This document shows positions 33,321-43,719 of a stretch of DNA of 64,000 bases, piece by piece. Made by a program: the position numbers and the translations under genes. Source of the stretch: Methylobacterium organophilum (lineage in GTDB: Bacteria > Pseudomonadota > Alphaproteobacteria > Rhizobiales > Beijerinckiaceae). The DNA lies in assembly GCF_022179465.1 (NCBI RefSeq), contig NZ_BPQV01000002.1:186001-250000 (forward strand), read 5' to 3'. The notes below the pieces were generated by a model. The model did no database searches and was not told where the DNA came from. It saw nothing but the letters and a program-made list of their open reading frames with translations. How positions within the stretch are numbered: position 1 is the first letter of the stretch; every line of letters begins with the position of its first letter.

Positions 33321-33683
33321 CCAGGCCAGAAAGCATTCGCCCCGTGAAGGTTCCAGACGAAGAGGCCCTCTCACCAAAAAAACAGCGCCGCATGACGGCA
33401 CAGGCCCGGTCCTTTACGATCACAGATGCGATAGTTGTTTATTATAAAAACTATAGGTTGCCGAAGCGATCCTGTCGGGCGACGCGTCGGGACATGATGG
33501 GAGGTGCCGGGAAGATCAGACCGAGACCCGTTCCGGTCGTATGGTAAAGAGAACCTGTCGCTGTCGCTGTCCTCGTGACGCGACAACGAGGCGATCGGCC
33601 GGACATCGTAAGAGAGGGATTGGAAGAGGCCCGGACTCAGCGCGTCCGGGCTCCAGGCACGCGAAGACGTGGCGACGGCTCCC
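33321..33683. other. Intergenic region between the hybrid kinase and the small peptide gene
   Basis: No gene is supported here. It holds an AT-rich patch (about 33420-33465) with an imperfect inverted repeat ATAGTT/AACTAT and a TATAAT-like hexamer on the minus strand, a plausible promoter for the kinase. A perfect 8-base hairpin at 33629-33651 lies after the small peptide gene. Confidence 0.5.
33629..33651 (-). terminator. Hairpin downstream of the double-glycine peptide gene
   Basis: GCCCGGAC and GTCCGGGC form a perfect 8-base stem around seven bases, 32 bases beyond the stop of the gene at 33684-33911. On the minus strand it is followed by a pyrimidine-rich CTCTTCC, so it is a reasonable terminator. 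Confidence 0.5.
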
Positions 33684-33911
33684 TCAGTTCCGGAAGAGGC
33701 TGGCGACGTTCTTCTTGAGGAACTTGACGATGATGTCAGGCGCCTTCGGCCGATAATCCGGCGGCTTCGGCGTTTTTCTCCTATGAGCAGCAACGTCGAA
33801 GAAATTTTCTTCAAGCTTGGACATATCGGTCCAGAAGCCGCCGTTGATGACCGCGAGATCCTCGTCCTTCAGGCGGATCGGTGCGACTTGCCCGGCAGAT
33901 TGGGGCGTCAT
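33684..33911 (-). CDS. Putative secreted peptide with double-glycine leader
   Basis: A 75-residue precursor from the ATG at 33911, with AGGAG seven bases upstream. The first 25 residues, with IRLKDEDLAVINGG, match a double-glycine leader as found in bacteriocins and small secreted peptides cut by C39 peptidase-containing ABC transporters. Cleavage after Gly24-Gly25 would release a 50-residue peptide with no Cys, a Pro/Lys segment (RRKTPKPPDYRPKAP) and an amphipathic end (IIVKFLKKNVASLF). No maturation transporter or modification enzyme is nearby. Its product could be a microcin, a signal peptide or a secreted accessory protein. Family is unknown. Confidence 0.65.
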   Translation of the reverse strand: MTPQSAGQVAPIRLKDEDLAVINGGFWTDMSKLEENFFDVAAHRRKTPKPPDYRPKAPDIIVKFLKKNVASLFRN

Positions 33912-34186
33912 AGCAAAACTCCTGGTTGATGTTTCCAGGAATGCAGATTTTGCATCCGGGACACGGGGTCGATCCTGAAGAGTTTCAGGTTCCGGCCTGC
34001 GTCGGATGGATTTCTATTGATTATGGACGTATCGATTCCGTGTGTGTCGACACGCCGGGCCGGCGGCGGCTCTCGATTCGCGCGACACCGCGCCATCCTC
34101 CGACGAATCGGGGTCACTTCGCCGGAAGGCACCCCGACAGAGCGCCTATACCGCCTCCGGCCTCGGCCCGTATGCGGGTTCCTGCG

Positions 34187-35068
34187 TCACGGGAGACGGT
34201 GCGCGGAAAAAATCGCCCGGCGGCGGGGGCCGGCGAGGATCCAGAGGAAACGCCAGGAGCGCAGGAAGTAGCGCGCGAAGAGCCGCCGCGGGGCACGGGC
34301 GAAGCGGAACAACCATTCGAGGCCGATAGGCTGCATCCAGGCCGGTGCGCGCGCGGCGAGCCCCGCCGCGCCGTCGAGGGCCTCCCCCACGGCGAGCACC
34401 ACGGGATCGCCGAGGAGCGCCCCGTGCCGGTCGACCCAGATCTCGGATTTCGGGGCGCCGACGCCCATCACCAGAAGCGTGGTGCCATGGTCCGCGATCC
34501 GGGCGGCCAGCGCCTTGGAATAGGCCTCGTTCGCCTCGAAGCCGAAGGGCGGCACCTCCCAGGCGATCGCCTCCGGCGGCAGCCCCTTGTCGACGAAGCG
34601 GCGCGCCAGCGCCTCCGCGCCCGCCGCCGAGGCGGCGATCAGGAAGATCCGGCGGCCGGGTGCCTGGGGCTGCGCCAGGGCGCTCGCCATCAGGTCGTGC
34701 CCCGTGATCCGTTGGGCGCCGGTCGCGCCCTTCAGCCGGGCGAGCCAGACCAGGGGCATGCCGTCGAGGGTGCGCAGGGTCGCGCCGGCATAGGCCCGGC
34801 GGAAGGCCGCGTTCTCGGACAGGACGACGATGTGGTCGACATTGGCGGTCACGATCAGCCGCGGGCGGCTGCTGCGGCCGGAGGCGGCCAGGGCGAGCGC
34901 CTCTTCGGCGGAGCCGGTGAAGAAGCTCGCCCCGAAGAGAGACAGGCCCAGGCCGGCGGGGCGCCGAACAGACCAGGCCGGGGAGGCCGCTGCCGGGCCG
35001 GCCGCGGCGCTCCGTTCCACCCGCGTGCCGCCGGGGAGGGCGAAGTCGGGCATCGCCTCGTCAGACAT
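34187..35068 (-). CDS. WecG/TagA/CpsF family glycosyltransferase
   Basis: A 293-residue glycosyltransferase of the family that adds N-acetylmannosamine or a related sugar during polysaccharide assembly. Marks are VTANVDHIVVL, RTLDGMPLVW, RITGHDLM, LLVMGVGAPKSEIWVDRHG and PIGLEWLFRFA, with a basic C-terminus that binds membrane. It overlaps the chain-length protein gene by eight bases, placing it in the same operon. The exact sugar is unknown. Confidence 0.87.
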   Translation of the reverse strand: MSDEAMPDFALPGGTRVERSAAAGPAAASPAWSVRRPAGLGLSLFGASFFTGSAEEALALAASGRSSRPRLIVTANVDHIVVLSENAAFRRAYAGATLRTLDGMPLVWLARLKGATGAQRITGHDLMASALAQPQAPGRRIFLIAASAAGAEALARRFVDKGLPPEAIAWEVPPFGFEANEAYSKALAARIADHGTTLLVMGVGAPKSEIWVDRHGALLGDPVVLAVGEALDGAAGLAARAPAWMQPIGLEWLFRFARAPRRLFARYFLRSWRFLWILAGPRRRAIFSAHRLP

Positions 35069-36539
35069 CGGCGGCCCGCAGGCTGCGCGCCGCGGGAACC
35101 GGCCGCTTCTGCGGGCGGGCGCGGCGGCGGTCCCGGTCCGCCCCGAGCATCAGGGCGATCCCCGCGCCGAGGCCGAGGCCGAGCACCAGGGCGAGGGGCA
35201 GGATCAGCTTCGGGCTCGGCGGCCAGGAGCGCTGCCGGGCCGGGGTCGCGCTGGAGATGATGCGCACGTTGGTGTTGTTGAGGCGTTCCTGCTCGCCCGC
35301 CTCGCGGGAGCGGCGCAGGAAGGTTTCGTAGACGGATCGGCGGGAATCCACCTCGCGCTCCAGTTCGCGCAGCCCGACGGTGGCGCGCTCGTTCACGGCC
35401 ATATCCGTCTTCACGCGGTCAAGGTTCCGGCGGATCGCCGTCTCGCTCGCGGCGGCCCGCTCGTAATCCTTCTGCGAGGTGTCGATGATGCGCTCCTTTT
35501 CCCGCTGGATCAGGCGCTGCAGGTCGCGCTGCTGCGCGTATTGCTCGGCCATGGCCGGGTGCCGGGCGCCGAGCCGGGTGGCGAGCTCGGCGGTGTTGCG
35601 CGAGAGCGTGGCGTATTGCTGCCGCAGGGCCTGCATCTCCAGGGATTGCAGCATCTCGGGCAGCGCCGTGCTGGCATCGCCCGCCCGCATCGCCCGGGCC
35701 TGGTCGAGCCGGGCCTTGGCCTCGGCGGCGCGGATCTGCGCGGCGACCAGCTGCTGGTTCAGGTCGCCGAGCTGCTGGTCGTTGAGCAGGCGGCCGCTTG
35801 AGGTGGTGAGGCGGTTCTCCTCCCGGTACTTCACGACCTTGCCCTCGGCCTCCTCGACGCCCTGGCGCAGGGCCGCGAGCCGGGAGGACAGGGCGTCGGA
35901 GGCGCGGCGGGCGGCCTCGGTGCGGGCGGCGGTCTCCTCGGCGAAATAGGCGTCGCCCACCGCATTGGCGATGTCGGCGGCCTTCTGCGGGTCCTTGGAC
36001 TGGACGGAGACGTCGATCACGAAGGTGCGCTCGGGCCGGCGCACGGTCATCTTGGTGCGCAGGGTGTCGAGGGCGATGTTCACGGGGTCGCGGCTCGCCG
36101 GGGGCGGCATCATGCCGAGGGCGTGCTTGACCGCATTGACCACCGGGTTGGTGCCGTCGGGCTTGGCGAATTCGTCGTCCTTGTCGAGGCCGAGGCGCTC
36201 GACCACTCGGCGCAGCACGTTGTCGGACTGGATCACGCGGACCTGGCTCTCGGCCAGAGACACGCCGGCATCGGCCTGGGGGGCGCGGGCGGTGACCTCG
36301 TTGTCGACGACGCGCAGGTCGGACGGGTCGATCAGCACCTGGATGCCGGAGGTGTAGGACGGGGTCATGAGCCCCAGCACCGCCACCGCGGCGGCGACCA
36401 TGAACAGCGCGCCGAGGACGACGAAACCCGCCCCCGCCCAGAGGCGGCGCAGGAGCGTGGCCGCGTTCGGGCCGGCTTCGCCCTCCACCACCTCGATCCG
36501 GACCGGCTCGCCCCGGAAGGGGCTCGCGAAGTCGAACAT
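35061..36539 (-). CDS. Polysaccharide chain-length/export protein (Wzz/GumC family)
   Basis: A 492-residue inner-membrane protein. It has one helix near residue 40 (AGFVVLGALFMVAAAVAVLG), then the Wzz periplasmic domain (PSYTSGIQVLIDPSD), long coiled-coil stretches (about 190-400) and a second helix near 450-468 (PKLILPLALVLGLGLGAGI). No C-terminal tyrosine-kinase domain is present, so it is the split form. Such proteins set chain length or help export exopolysaccharide. The next gene overlaps it. Confidence 0.85.
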   Translation of the reverse strand: MFDFASPFRGEPVRIEVVEGEAGPNAATLLRRLWAGAGFVVLGALFMVAAAVAVLGLMTPSYTSGIQVLIDPSDLRVVDNEVTARAPQADAGVSLAESQVRVIQSDNVLRRVVERLGLDKDDEFAKPDGTNPVVNAVKHALGMMPPPASRDPVNIALDTLRTKMTVRRPERTFVIDVSVQSKDPQKAADIANAVGDAYFAEETAARTEAARRASDALSSRLAALRQGVEEAEGKVVKYREENRLTTSSGRLLNDQQLGDLNQQLVAAQIRAAEAKARLDQARAMRAGDASTALPEMLQSLEMQALRQQYATLSRNTAELATRLGARHPAMAEQYAQQRDLQRLIQREKERIIDTSQKDYERAAASETAIRRNLDRVKTDMAVNERATVGLRELEREVDSRRSVYETFLRRSREAGEQERLNNTNVRIISSATPARQRSWPPSPKLILPLALVLGLGLGAGIALMLGADRDRRRARPQKRPVPAARSLRAADV

Positions 36540-36869
36540 CTGTCTCGTCCTTCATGGCCCGAGGCCGGGCCCGGGAAACGCTCTCTCCCCGGGTCGCCGT
36601 CCCGCTCCGGCACAGCGGCGCAAGGAATGGGTAACCAACCGCAACCGCGATGCCAGATGCCGGCCCCGCGTCCTCCGACATATCCACCAAATCCGCGTGC
36701 CGTTGCATGCCGCAGATCAGGTCTCAGCCGATTTACCTCTCGGTAATCTTAATGTTCGCACCGGAGGCGGCCCCGTTCAGCGCGACTTGTTGGCGAAATC
36801 AGGACCGGAGGCGCGGTTGCGGCGTCCATCCACCGCGACCGTCGGTAGCAGAACGGGACGGCGGGGCGG
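36540..36869. other. Promoter region between the two exopolysaccharide subgroups
   Basis: These 330 bases have no supported gene. They separate the Wzz-type gene from the GT4 gene ending at 36870, so they probably carry the promoter of the wzz-wecG pair. A dyad at 36733-36746 is the main visible signal; the rest is ordinary GC-rich sequence. Confidence 0.5.
36733..36746 (-). promoter_or_regulatory. Operator-like dyad upstream of the Wzz-type gene
   Basis: TTACC-TCTC-GGTAA is a perfect 5-base inverted repeat, with partial extension to GATT/AATC. It is AT-rich within GC-rich surroundings and lies about 195 bases upstream of the Wzz-type start, compatible with a regulator site. The regulator is unknown. 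Confidence 0.35.
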
Positions 36870-37967
36870 TCAGCGGCGCTGGCTGTCCCGCGGCGGAACG
36901 CTTGCTGCGGGATCCTCCCCGTAGACGGAGGGGCCCCGGCTCAGGAAGGCGCGGAAGCGTTCCGCGTCGGCGGCGGCGAGCGCGTTCCAGCGGGCGACAT
37001 TGGCCCGCGCCGCCCGCCCGTGGCCCGGGGCGCCGGCGAAGGCGAGGAGCGCCGCGGCGCTCGCCGCCGGGTCGCGCGGGTCGATCAGCAGGCCCGACCG
37101 GTCCAGCACCTCGGCGAAGACGGCACCGCGGGGCGCCGCCACCGGCAATCCGCCATGCTGCACCTCGAGCAGGGGCAGGCCGAGCCCCTCCGCCTTCGAG
37201 GTCGAGAGCAGGAGATGCGACCGGGCGACCAGCGCCCGCAACGCCGCATCCGCCAGGTAGCCGTGATGGTGCAGGAAGGGCGGCGGCGCATCGAGGAAAT
37301 CCGCCGCGCCCCAGCCCCGCCGTCCGACGATGTGCAGCTCCGCCTCCACGCCGCCGGCCCGGAGCGCCGCGGCGATGGCGAGGGCGGCGGGATAGTCCTT
37401 GCGCGGCTCCACCGTGCCGATGGCGAGGAGGCGCAGGGTCTCCCCGGGCCGGTGGGGCGCGGGGTCGGGCAGGTCCGCGAGGCCGAACACGTCGCGCACC
37501 GGCGGGCGCAGCAGCGCCACCAGCGCGTCGGCCCGGCAGCGCGCCCGCAGGGCCTCGCCGGTGGTGCGCGAATTGACCAGGAAGCGCTGGCCGAACCGCA
37601 TCGCGAGGGCGAAGCTCGGCGCCATATAGGCCCTGGCCCGCCAGTTCAGCTCGTCCGGCCGGTCGAGCAGGAAGGTGTCGTGGACATAGGTCAGGCAGCG
37701 CGCGCCCAGGAGCAGCGCCAGCGGCCCCGGCGGGAAGCCGGGGAAGACCAGGGCCGCCGCCCGGTCGCGCCATCCGCGGGCCGGGATCCCGATCTGCTGC
37801 TTGAGGATCATCCCCGGCAGGGAGCGGCTGCGCAGGCACCGCACGGGATGGGGCGCCAGCCGCTCCGGGGCGAACAGGTCAAGGGCGACGCGCTCGAGTC
37901 CCGTCACGTGCCCGCGCACATGGCTGAGATCGAGCAGGACGGGCCGGGGCGGGGGCGCCGCGCTCAT
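36870..37967 (-). CDS. Family 4 glycosyltransferase
   Basis: A 365-residue GT4 enzyme. The N-terminus begins PVLLDLSHVRGHVTGLERVALDL; the donor domain shows LLAIGTVEPRKDYPAAL, LHIVGRRGWG and the EX7E motif in TSKAEGLGLPLLEVQHGG. These features predict a sugar-nucleotide-dependent retaining transferase acting on a polysaccharide intermediate. It overlaps the preceding GT4 gene by four bases (ATGA). The sugar is unknown. Confidence 0.87.
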   Translation of the reverse strand: MSAAPPPRPVLLDLSHVRGHVTGLERVALDLFAPERLAPHPVRCLRSRSLPGMILKQQIGIPARGWRDRAAALVFPGFPPGPLALLLGARCLTYVHDTFLLDRPDELNWRARAYMAPSFALAMRFGQRFLVNSRTTGEALRARCRADALVALLRPPVRDVFGLADLPDPAPHRPGETLRLLAIGTVEPRKDYPAALAIAAALRAGGVEAELHIVGRRGWGAADFLDAPPPFLHHHGYLADAALRALVARSHLLLSTSKAEGLGLPLLEVQHGGLPVAAPRGAVFAEVLDRSGLLIDPRDPAASAAALLAFAGAPGHGRAARANVARWNALAAADAERFRAFLSRGPSVYGEDPAASVPPRDSQRR

Positions 37968-40090
37968 GGGGCCCCCGTCAGCCGCCGCCGCGCCAGGGCG
38001 GCGAGGTAGAGCCCGCGGCGCAGGGGCAGGGGCAGGCGCTCGCCGAACAGCCGGCGCTTGAGGCCGCGCAGGCGGCGCAGCGGGGCCGGGGAGGGGGCAT
38101 CGACGGTGCCGGTCGCCCCCGGATCCCGCTCCGCGGCGAAGGCGAAGCGGGCGAGCAGCTCCGGCCCGAACACGAGCCGCCCGTCCCGGGTCAGAGCCGG
38201 TCCCGCGCCCCAGTCCCGCAGGGCCTCGTGCAGGGAGAGCACGGCCGCGGCGTGGCTGTGCCGGCTCTCGAACAGCAGGCGCGCCGTGGCCCCGTAGCGC
38301 GCCCGCGCCGCCCCGTCGGCGATCAGGGCGTTCAGCGCCCGCGCCAGCGCCCCGGGCAGGGGCTCGGCGCAGAGCCCCGTCACCTCGTGCAGGACGGCGG
38401 AGGTCAGCCCCGTCGCCCGGTAGGCGACACTGGGCAACCCGCACAGGCCGGCCTCGATCGCGGTCTGGCCGAGGGTCTCCAGCCGGCTCGCGGTGAGGTG
38501 GATGTCGCAGGCGGCCATCCATTGCGCGAGGCGGCCCTCGTCCGCCACCGGCCCGGCGAGATGCAGGTTGGCGACGCCCAGCGCCGCCGGATCGTCGAGC
38601 CGGCCGAGGGCGACGAAGCCCACGCCCGGCCGGGCGCAGGCCTGCAAGGTCGCGGCGAGGTCGGCAAACCCCTTCTCCGGCGCGTCCGCGATCACGGCGC
38701 CGAACACCACCAGCACGTCGTCCGGCGGCAGGCCGAGCGCCCGGCGCAGGGCCGCCCGGTCCTGGGGGCGGAACACCCCGGTGGGCAGGGCGAGCCGCAG
38801 GGGCGCGCTCACGGCGCCGGGGGGCGCCAGCGCCTTGGCCCGGCCGAGGGTCCAGTCGGAATTGGCAAGCAGCAGCAGCCGCTCGCCCCGGGCCAGCACG
38901 GCGCGCTTGCGGGCATGGATCCCGGCGATGCGCCGCCGGCCGAGCTGCGGATACTGGTCCGGGGAGGGGCAGCGCGCGTCGCAGCCCGTCGCGATCAGGC
39001 CGCATGCCTTGGGATGGGCGCAGCGCCCGGTCAGCGCGAACAGGTCGTGCAGCACCAGGGCGGTGGGCACGCGCTCCACCACGCGGCCGAGGGCGTCGAG
39101 GCTGCGCGTCGCCCCGTGCAGGTTGCCGGCGAGGACGAGGTCGTAGGCCGGGGCGCGCCCGGCGATCCGCGCCTCGGCCCGCGGGAAGACATCCGTCCAT
39201 TCCGCCGCGGCGCTCGCGGAGTCCTCGTCCAGGCGGACGGGTTCGGCCGCGTGGCCGCAGAGGGCCAGCGCCTCGGCGAGGCGCCTTTGGGCGATGCCCG
39301 CCCCGCCGCGGGGGCCGGAATCGGTGAGGATGGCCAGGGCGAGGGCCGGCCCCGGCTCCGGCGGCCGGGCCGGCGTGATCCGCACCGGGCGGCCGATCCG
39401 CGTGGAGGGCGCACCGGACACGGCGAGGCGGGCGATCAGGGCCGGGAGATCGCGGGGCGCGGGCTTGTCCCCGCCGAGCGCCGAGCGGAGGGCGCGCCGG
39501 TCGACGAGGCAGCCGCTGCCGTCGCCGGGCCCGGCCAGGGCCGGCTCCGCCAGCAGGCAGAGGGCGCGCGGCGCCGTGTCCGCGTGCAGGGTCAGGCCGA
39601 AGGTCAGGGCGGCCCCGGTCATCGCCCGCGCGAGCACCAGGGCCGCGAGCGCCCCCGGCACCAGGGATTCCCCGGCTTCGAGTAGCAGGAGGGCCTCGGC
39701 CCGCTCGTCCGCCAGCAGCGCGGAAAGCTGCGGCGCGTCGCCGGGGGCGAGCCGGATCAGGCGCAGCTCCGGATAGGCCTCGGCGGCGACCGAGGCGGCG
39801 GCCGCCTCGCCGCCGGGACCGGCCGGGACGAGGACGGCGAGGCAGGGCCAGGCGCGTCCGCCCGGCAGGCGATCGGGCCGGGGATCGCAGTGGACGGCCT
39901 CGGTCCGGGGCCAGCCGCCGAGGCCATGGCCCGACCGCCCGTGCTGGCCGTCCGGACCGATCGAGGAGGAGGAAGGGATCTGCAAGGAGCGCCGCCGTGA
40001 CCGCCTGGGACCACGCCACGATTTCTCGTGACGGCGCAAGCCGTCGCGCTCGACGCCTCGTGATCGCCCGCGACGCGCCCCGATCCACAC
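37964..40090 (-). CDS. Large GT4 glycosyltransferase with N-terminal extension
   Basis: A protein of up to 708 residues. The C-terminal two-thirds (about 245-640) is a GT4 transferase: LAILTDSGPRGGAGIAQRRL, VLHDLFALTGRCAHPKACGL, VFGAVIADAPEKGFADLAAT and the EX7E segment TASRLETLGQTAIEAGLCG. The N-terminal 90-240 region looks like a separate alpha/beta domain, perhaps a degenerate GT2-like fold. The annotated start (GTG at 40090) has no ribosome-binding site and the first 60 residues are Arg-rich, so the true start may lie near 39900. It opens the minus-strand polysaccharide block. Confidence 0.75.
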   Translation of the reverse strand: MWIGARRGRSRGVERDGLRRHEKSWRGPRRSRRRSLQIPSSSSIGPDGQHGRSGHGLGGWPRTEAVHCDPRPDRLPGGRAWPCLAVLVPAGPGGEAAAASVAAEAYPELRLIRLAPGDAPQLSALLADERAEALLLLEAGESLVPGALAALVLARAMTGAALTFGLTLHADTAPRALCLLAEPALAGPGDGSGCLVDRRALRSALGGDKPAPRDLPALIARLAVSGAPSTRIGRPVRITPARPPEPGPALALAILTDSGPRGGAGIAQRRLAEALALCGHAAEPVRLDEDSASAAAEWTDVFPRAEARIAGRAPAYDLVLAGNLHGATRSLDALGRVVERVPTALVLHDLFALTGRCAHPKACGLIATGCDARCPSPDQYPQLGRRRIAGIHARKRAVLARGERLLLLANSDWTLGRAKALAPPGAVSAPLRLALPTGVFRPQDRAALRRALGLPPDDVLVVFGAVIADAPEKGFADLAATLQACARPGVGFVALGRLDDPAALGVANLHLAGPVADEGRLAQWMAACDIHLTASRLETLGQTAIEAGLCGLPSVAYRATGLTSAVLHEVTGLCAEPLPGALARALNALIADGAARARYGATARLLFESRHSHAAAVLSLHEALRDWGAGPALTRDGRLVFGPELLARFAFAAERDPGATGTVDAPSPAPLRRLRGLKRRLFGERLPLPLRRGLYLAALARRRLTGAP

Positions 40091-40117
40091 GACAACGAGA
40101 TCGGAAAAACAGGAATT

Positions 40118-40127
40118 TTAGATCTAA
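40118..40127 (-). promoter_or_regulatory. Palindrome upstream of the GT4 gene
   Basis: TTAGATCTAA is a perfect 10-base palindrome in the AT-rich leader between the terminator at 40162 and the GT4 gene. It may be a regulator site; no specific factor can be named. Confidence 0.3.
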
Positions 40128-40161
40128 GTAACAGAGAGCGATTAGCGTTCCTATTCAGTGA

Positions 40162-40191
40162 AAAAGAAAAGAGCCTGATAAGAACAGGCTC
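40162..40191 (-). terminator. Intrinsic terminator in the leader of the polysaccharide block
   Basis: On the minus strand GAGCCTG, loop TTCTTAT, CAGGCTC are followed by TTTTCTTTTT. The stem is perfect and the T-tract long. It points toward the GT4 gene at 40090, yet no complete minus-strand gene lies upstream of it, so it may be an attenuator or end a short RNA. Confidence 0.65.
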
Positions 40192-40263
40192 CATACCTCA
40201 CCCGTGCAATGGCATCGGACTACTTACCTTAAGTTGTGTCGAACCGATCCGGTACTTCGTCCG

Positions 40264-42231
40264 ATGAGCAAGACCACCCTCGGCCATCGACTTCTGAGCG
40301 GGCTTCGCGCCCCCAGGCCCGGCGACCGGATCGCCGCCCAGCAGCTGGCGGGGCTGCAGAAGCAGGTTCAGTCGCTCTACGCCCTGCTCTGCATCAACGC
40401 CCTCGTCCTGGCCTTCACCCATCGAGACGTCGCGCCGACGATGCTGACCCTCTGGGTTCCGGTCGCGCTCGTGATGTTCTGTGGCCTGCGCGCCTTCAAG
40501 TGGTGGCGCCTGCGCCCCGAAACTCTGACCGAGGCGGAGGCCGTGCGTCACCTGCGCCACACGAGCCTGCTGAGCGTCGTGATGGCGCTCGCCTTCGTGA
40601 GCTGGGCCCTGCTCCTCGACGTCTATGGCGGTCCCTACGAGCGCTCGCACGTGACGATCTTCGCGGCCGTCACGATCATGGCCTGCATCTTCTGCCTGAC
40701 GCACCTGCCGGTCGCCGCATTCGCCGCCACCGGGATCGTCGTCAGCATCTACTTGATCCATTGCTTCGCGAGCGAGAACGAAGTGTTCATCGCCATGGGC
40801 CTGAACATCGCCTTCGTCACGGCGGTGATGGTGCGCGTGCTCACCACCAACTTCCTGGTCTTCATTCGCCTGATCGAATCGCAGGCCGAGACGCAGCGGC
40901 TCCTGGAAGAGAACGCCCATCTCGCTCATACCGACAGCCTGACCGGCCTGCCCAACCGCCGCTTCTTCTTTCAGCGCCTCGACACGCTGATCGCGGCCTC
41001 CGCCCGGGACGGCAGCACCTTCGCGCTAGCCATCTTCGATCTCGATCGGTTCAAGCCGATCAACGACACCTACGGCCACAATATCGGCGACCGGGTGCTG
41101 GCCGAGACCGGCCGCCGGCTCGCCACGTTCGCCGGGCCCGAGGCGATCGTGACGCGGCTCGGCGGTGACGAGTTCGGCCTCCTCCTCCGCAAGTGCGGAT
41201 CGGCCGCCCAGGTCACCGGCTTCTGCAACCGCATCTGCGAGGCGCTGCATGCGCCGATCCGTCTCGGGGAGATCCAGGTCTTCACGGGCTGCTCCGGCGG
41301 CCTCGCCCTCTATCCGAGCGGAGGGCGCCAAGCCGATGCCCTGTTCGACCGGGCCGATTACGCGCTCTATCACTCCAAGGAGCATCAGCGCGGGGTCACG
41401 ACCCTGTTCTCGCACGAGCACGAGGACGCGATCCGCGCCGAACGCGCGGTGGAGACCACGCTTCAGAGCGCCGATCTCGAGGCCGAGATGAGCGTGCACT
41501 ACCAGCCGATCCTGGACGCGGCGAACGGCACGGTCGCCCTGGTGGAGGGGCTCGCCCGCTGGACGAGCCCCTCCCTCGGCCCGGTGCCGCCCGACCGCTT
41601 CATCGCCGCCGCGGAACGCTGCGGCATGATTCACACCCTGACCACCCTGCTCCTGCGCAAGGCGCTGCGCGAGGCCGCGCGACTGCCGCCGGGCGTCGGC
41701 CTGTCGTTCAACCTGTCCTCGCAGGATCTCGTCTCACCCGAGACGGTGCTCGCGATCCTCGCCATCGTGCGCAACAGCGGGATCGATCCGCAGCGATTGA
41801 CCCTGGAACTGACGGAGACGGCGGTGATGGGCGATTTCGAGCGGGCTCGGCAATCGATCGCCACGCTGCGGACGCTCGGCATCAAGATCGCGCTCGACGA
41901 TTTCGGAACCGGCTATTCCAGCCTCGGCTACGTGCATCGCCTGCCGTTGGACAAGATCAAGATCGACCGCAGCTTCATGGCGGACCTCGATTCCGAGCTC
42001 GGCCGCAGCGTGGTCACCACGATCATCGACCTGTGCCAGAATCTCGGGGTCGACGGCATCGCCGAGGGGATCGAGACACAGGATCAGTTCCAGGCGGTGC
42101 GCCGCTACGGCTGCCGCTACATCCAGGGCTACCTGATCGGCGCCCCGATGCCGATCGACGCGCTGCTCGAGCGGATCGAGGCTATCACCGCCGCCCCCCC
42201 CCAGCGCGCGGCGCTCGGTGGAGTCCTCTGA
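40264..42231 (+). CDS. Membrane GGDEF/EAL cyclic-di-GMP protein
   Basis: A 655-residue protein with about five to six N-terminal membrane helices (residues 38-205), a GGDEF domain (about 210-380) and an EAL domain (about 395-640). The GGDEF site is intact (RLGGDEFG, 300-304) and has no RxxD inhibitory site. In the EAL domain the signature reads VEGLARW instead of EAL, but the other catalytic marks are present ([43 protein letters not shown] and IQGYLIG). It may make and break cyclic di-GMP, controlling the switch between motility and exopolysaccharide production. ATG 40264 was chosen; no strong ribosome-binding site is visible. Confidence 0.85.
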   Translation: MSKTTLGHRLLSGLRAPRPGDRIAAQQLAGLQKQVQSLYALLCINALVLAFTHRDVAPTMLTLWVPVALVMFCGLRAFKWWRLRPETLTEAEAVRHLRHTSLLSVVMALAFVSWALLLDVYGGPYERSHVTIFAAVTIMACIFCLTHLPVAAFAATGIVVSIYLIHCFASENEVFIAMGLNIAFVTAVMVRVLTTNFLVFIRLIESQAETQRLLEENAHLAHTDSLTGLPNRRFFFQRLDTLIAASARDGSTFALAIFDLDRFKPINDTYGHNIGDRVLAETGRRLATFAGPEAIVTRLGGDEFGLLLRKCGSAAQVTGFCNRICEALHAPIRLGEIQVFTGCSGGLALYPSGGRQADALFDRADYALYHSKEHQRGVTTLFSHEHEDAIRAERAVETTLQSADLEAEMSVHYQPILDAANGTVALVEGLARWTSPSLGPVPPDRFIAAAERCGMIHTLTTLLLRKALREAARLPPGVGLSFNLSSQDLVSPETVLAILAIVRNSGIDPQRLTLELTETAVMGDFERARQSIATLRTLGIKIALDDFGTGYSSLGYVHRLPLDKIKIDRSFMADLDSELGRSVVTTIIDLCQNLGVDGIAEGIETQDQFQAVRRYGCRYIQGYLIGAPMPIDALLERIEAITAAPPQRAALGGVL

Positions 42232-42375
42232 GGCGCACCCGACGAAGGGGGCCGGTTCGTCGAAAGAACCCTTGCCGAAAGGCGGGCATGGAGGTGCCGG
42301 CCCCAGCAGCCGGGGCGGACACGGCGCGGCGCCCCGCCCCGGTTTCCGGGACGAGGGGCCGGGCTTTCGTTGCGA

Positions 42376-43467
<1,092 letters not shown>

Positions 43468-43526
43468 CCGGGGCTCCTTATGCATGGGGTGGGCGCCGTT
43501 CTCAACGCCCCTGTCTCCGGATTTTT

Positions 43527-43541
43527 GTACGCCTTTTGTTC
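43527..43541 (-). promoter_or_regulatory. Candidate LexA (SOS) box of recA
   Basis: GTAC-N7-GTTC on the plus strand (GAAC-N7-GTAC on the minus strand), 60 bases upstream of the recA start. The alphaproteobacterial LexA box is GTTC-N7-GTTC, so this matches with one mismatch at the correct spacing. Binding is inferred from spacing and position. Confidence 0.5.
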
Positions 43542-43719
43542 TCGTTTTGCAAGCGTTCCGTTCGCATTTTCCGTGGCGGCTCGACTCCTCAAGCCGCCTC
43601 GAAGCCTTCGGCCCGGGGCTTCGGAGCCGAAGGCCAGCGGCCTCGGAGCCCCGCGGTGGGGACAGCCGCCAGCCTTTCCCGGAGAGGGGCGCGGAACGGA
43701 CCGGGTCAGCCGGCCCGGA

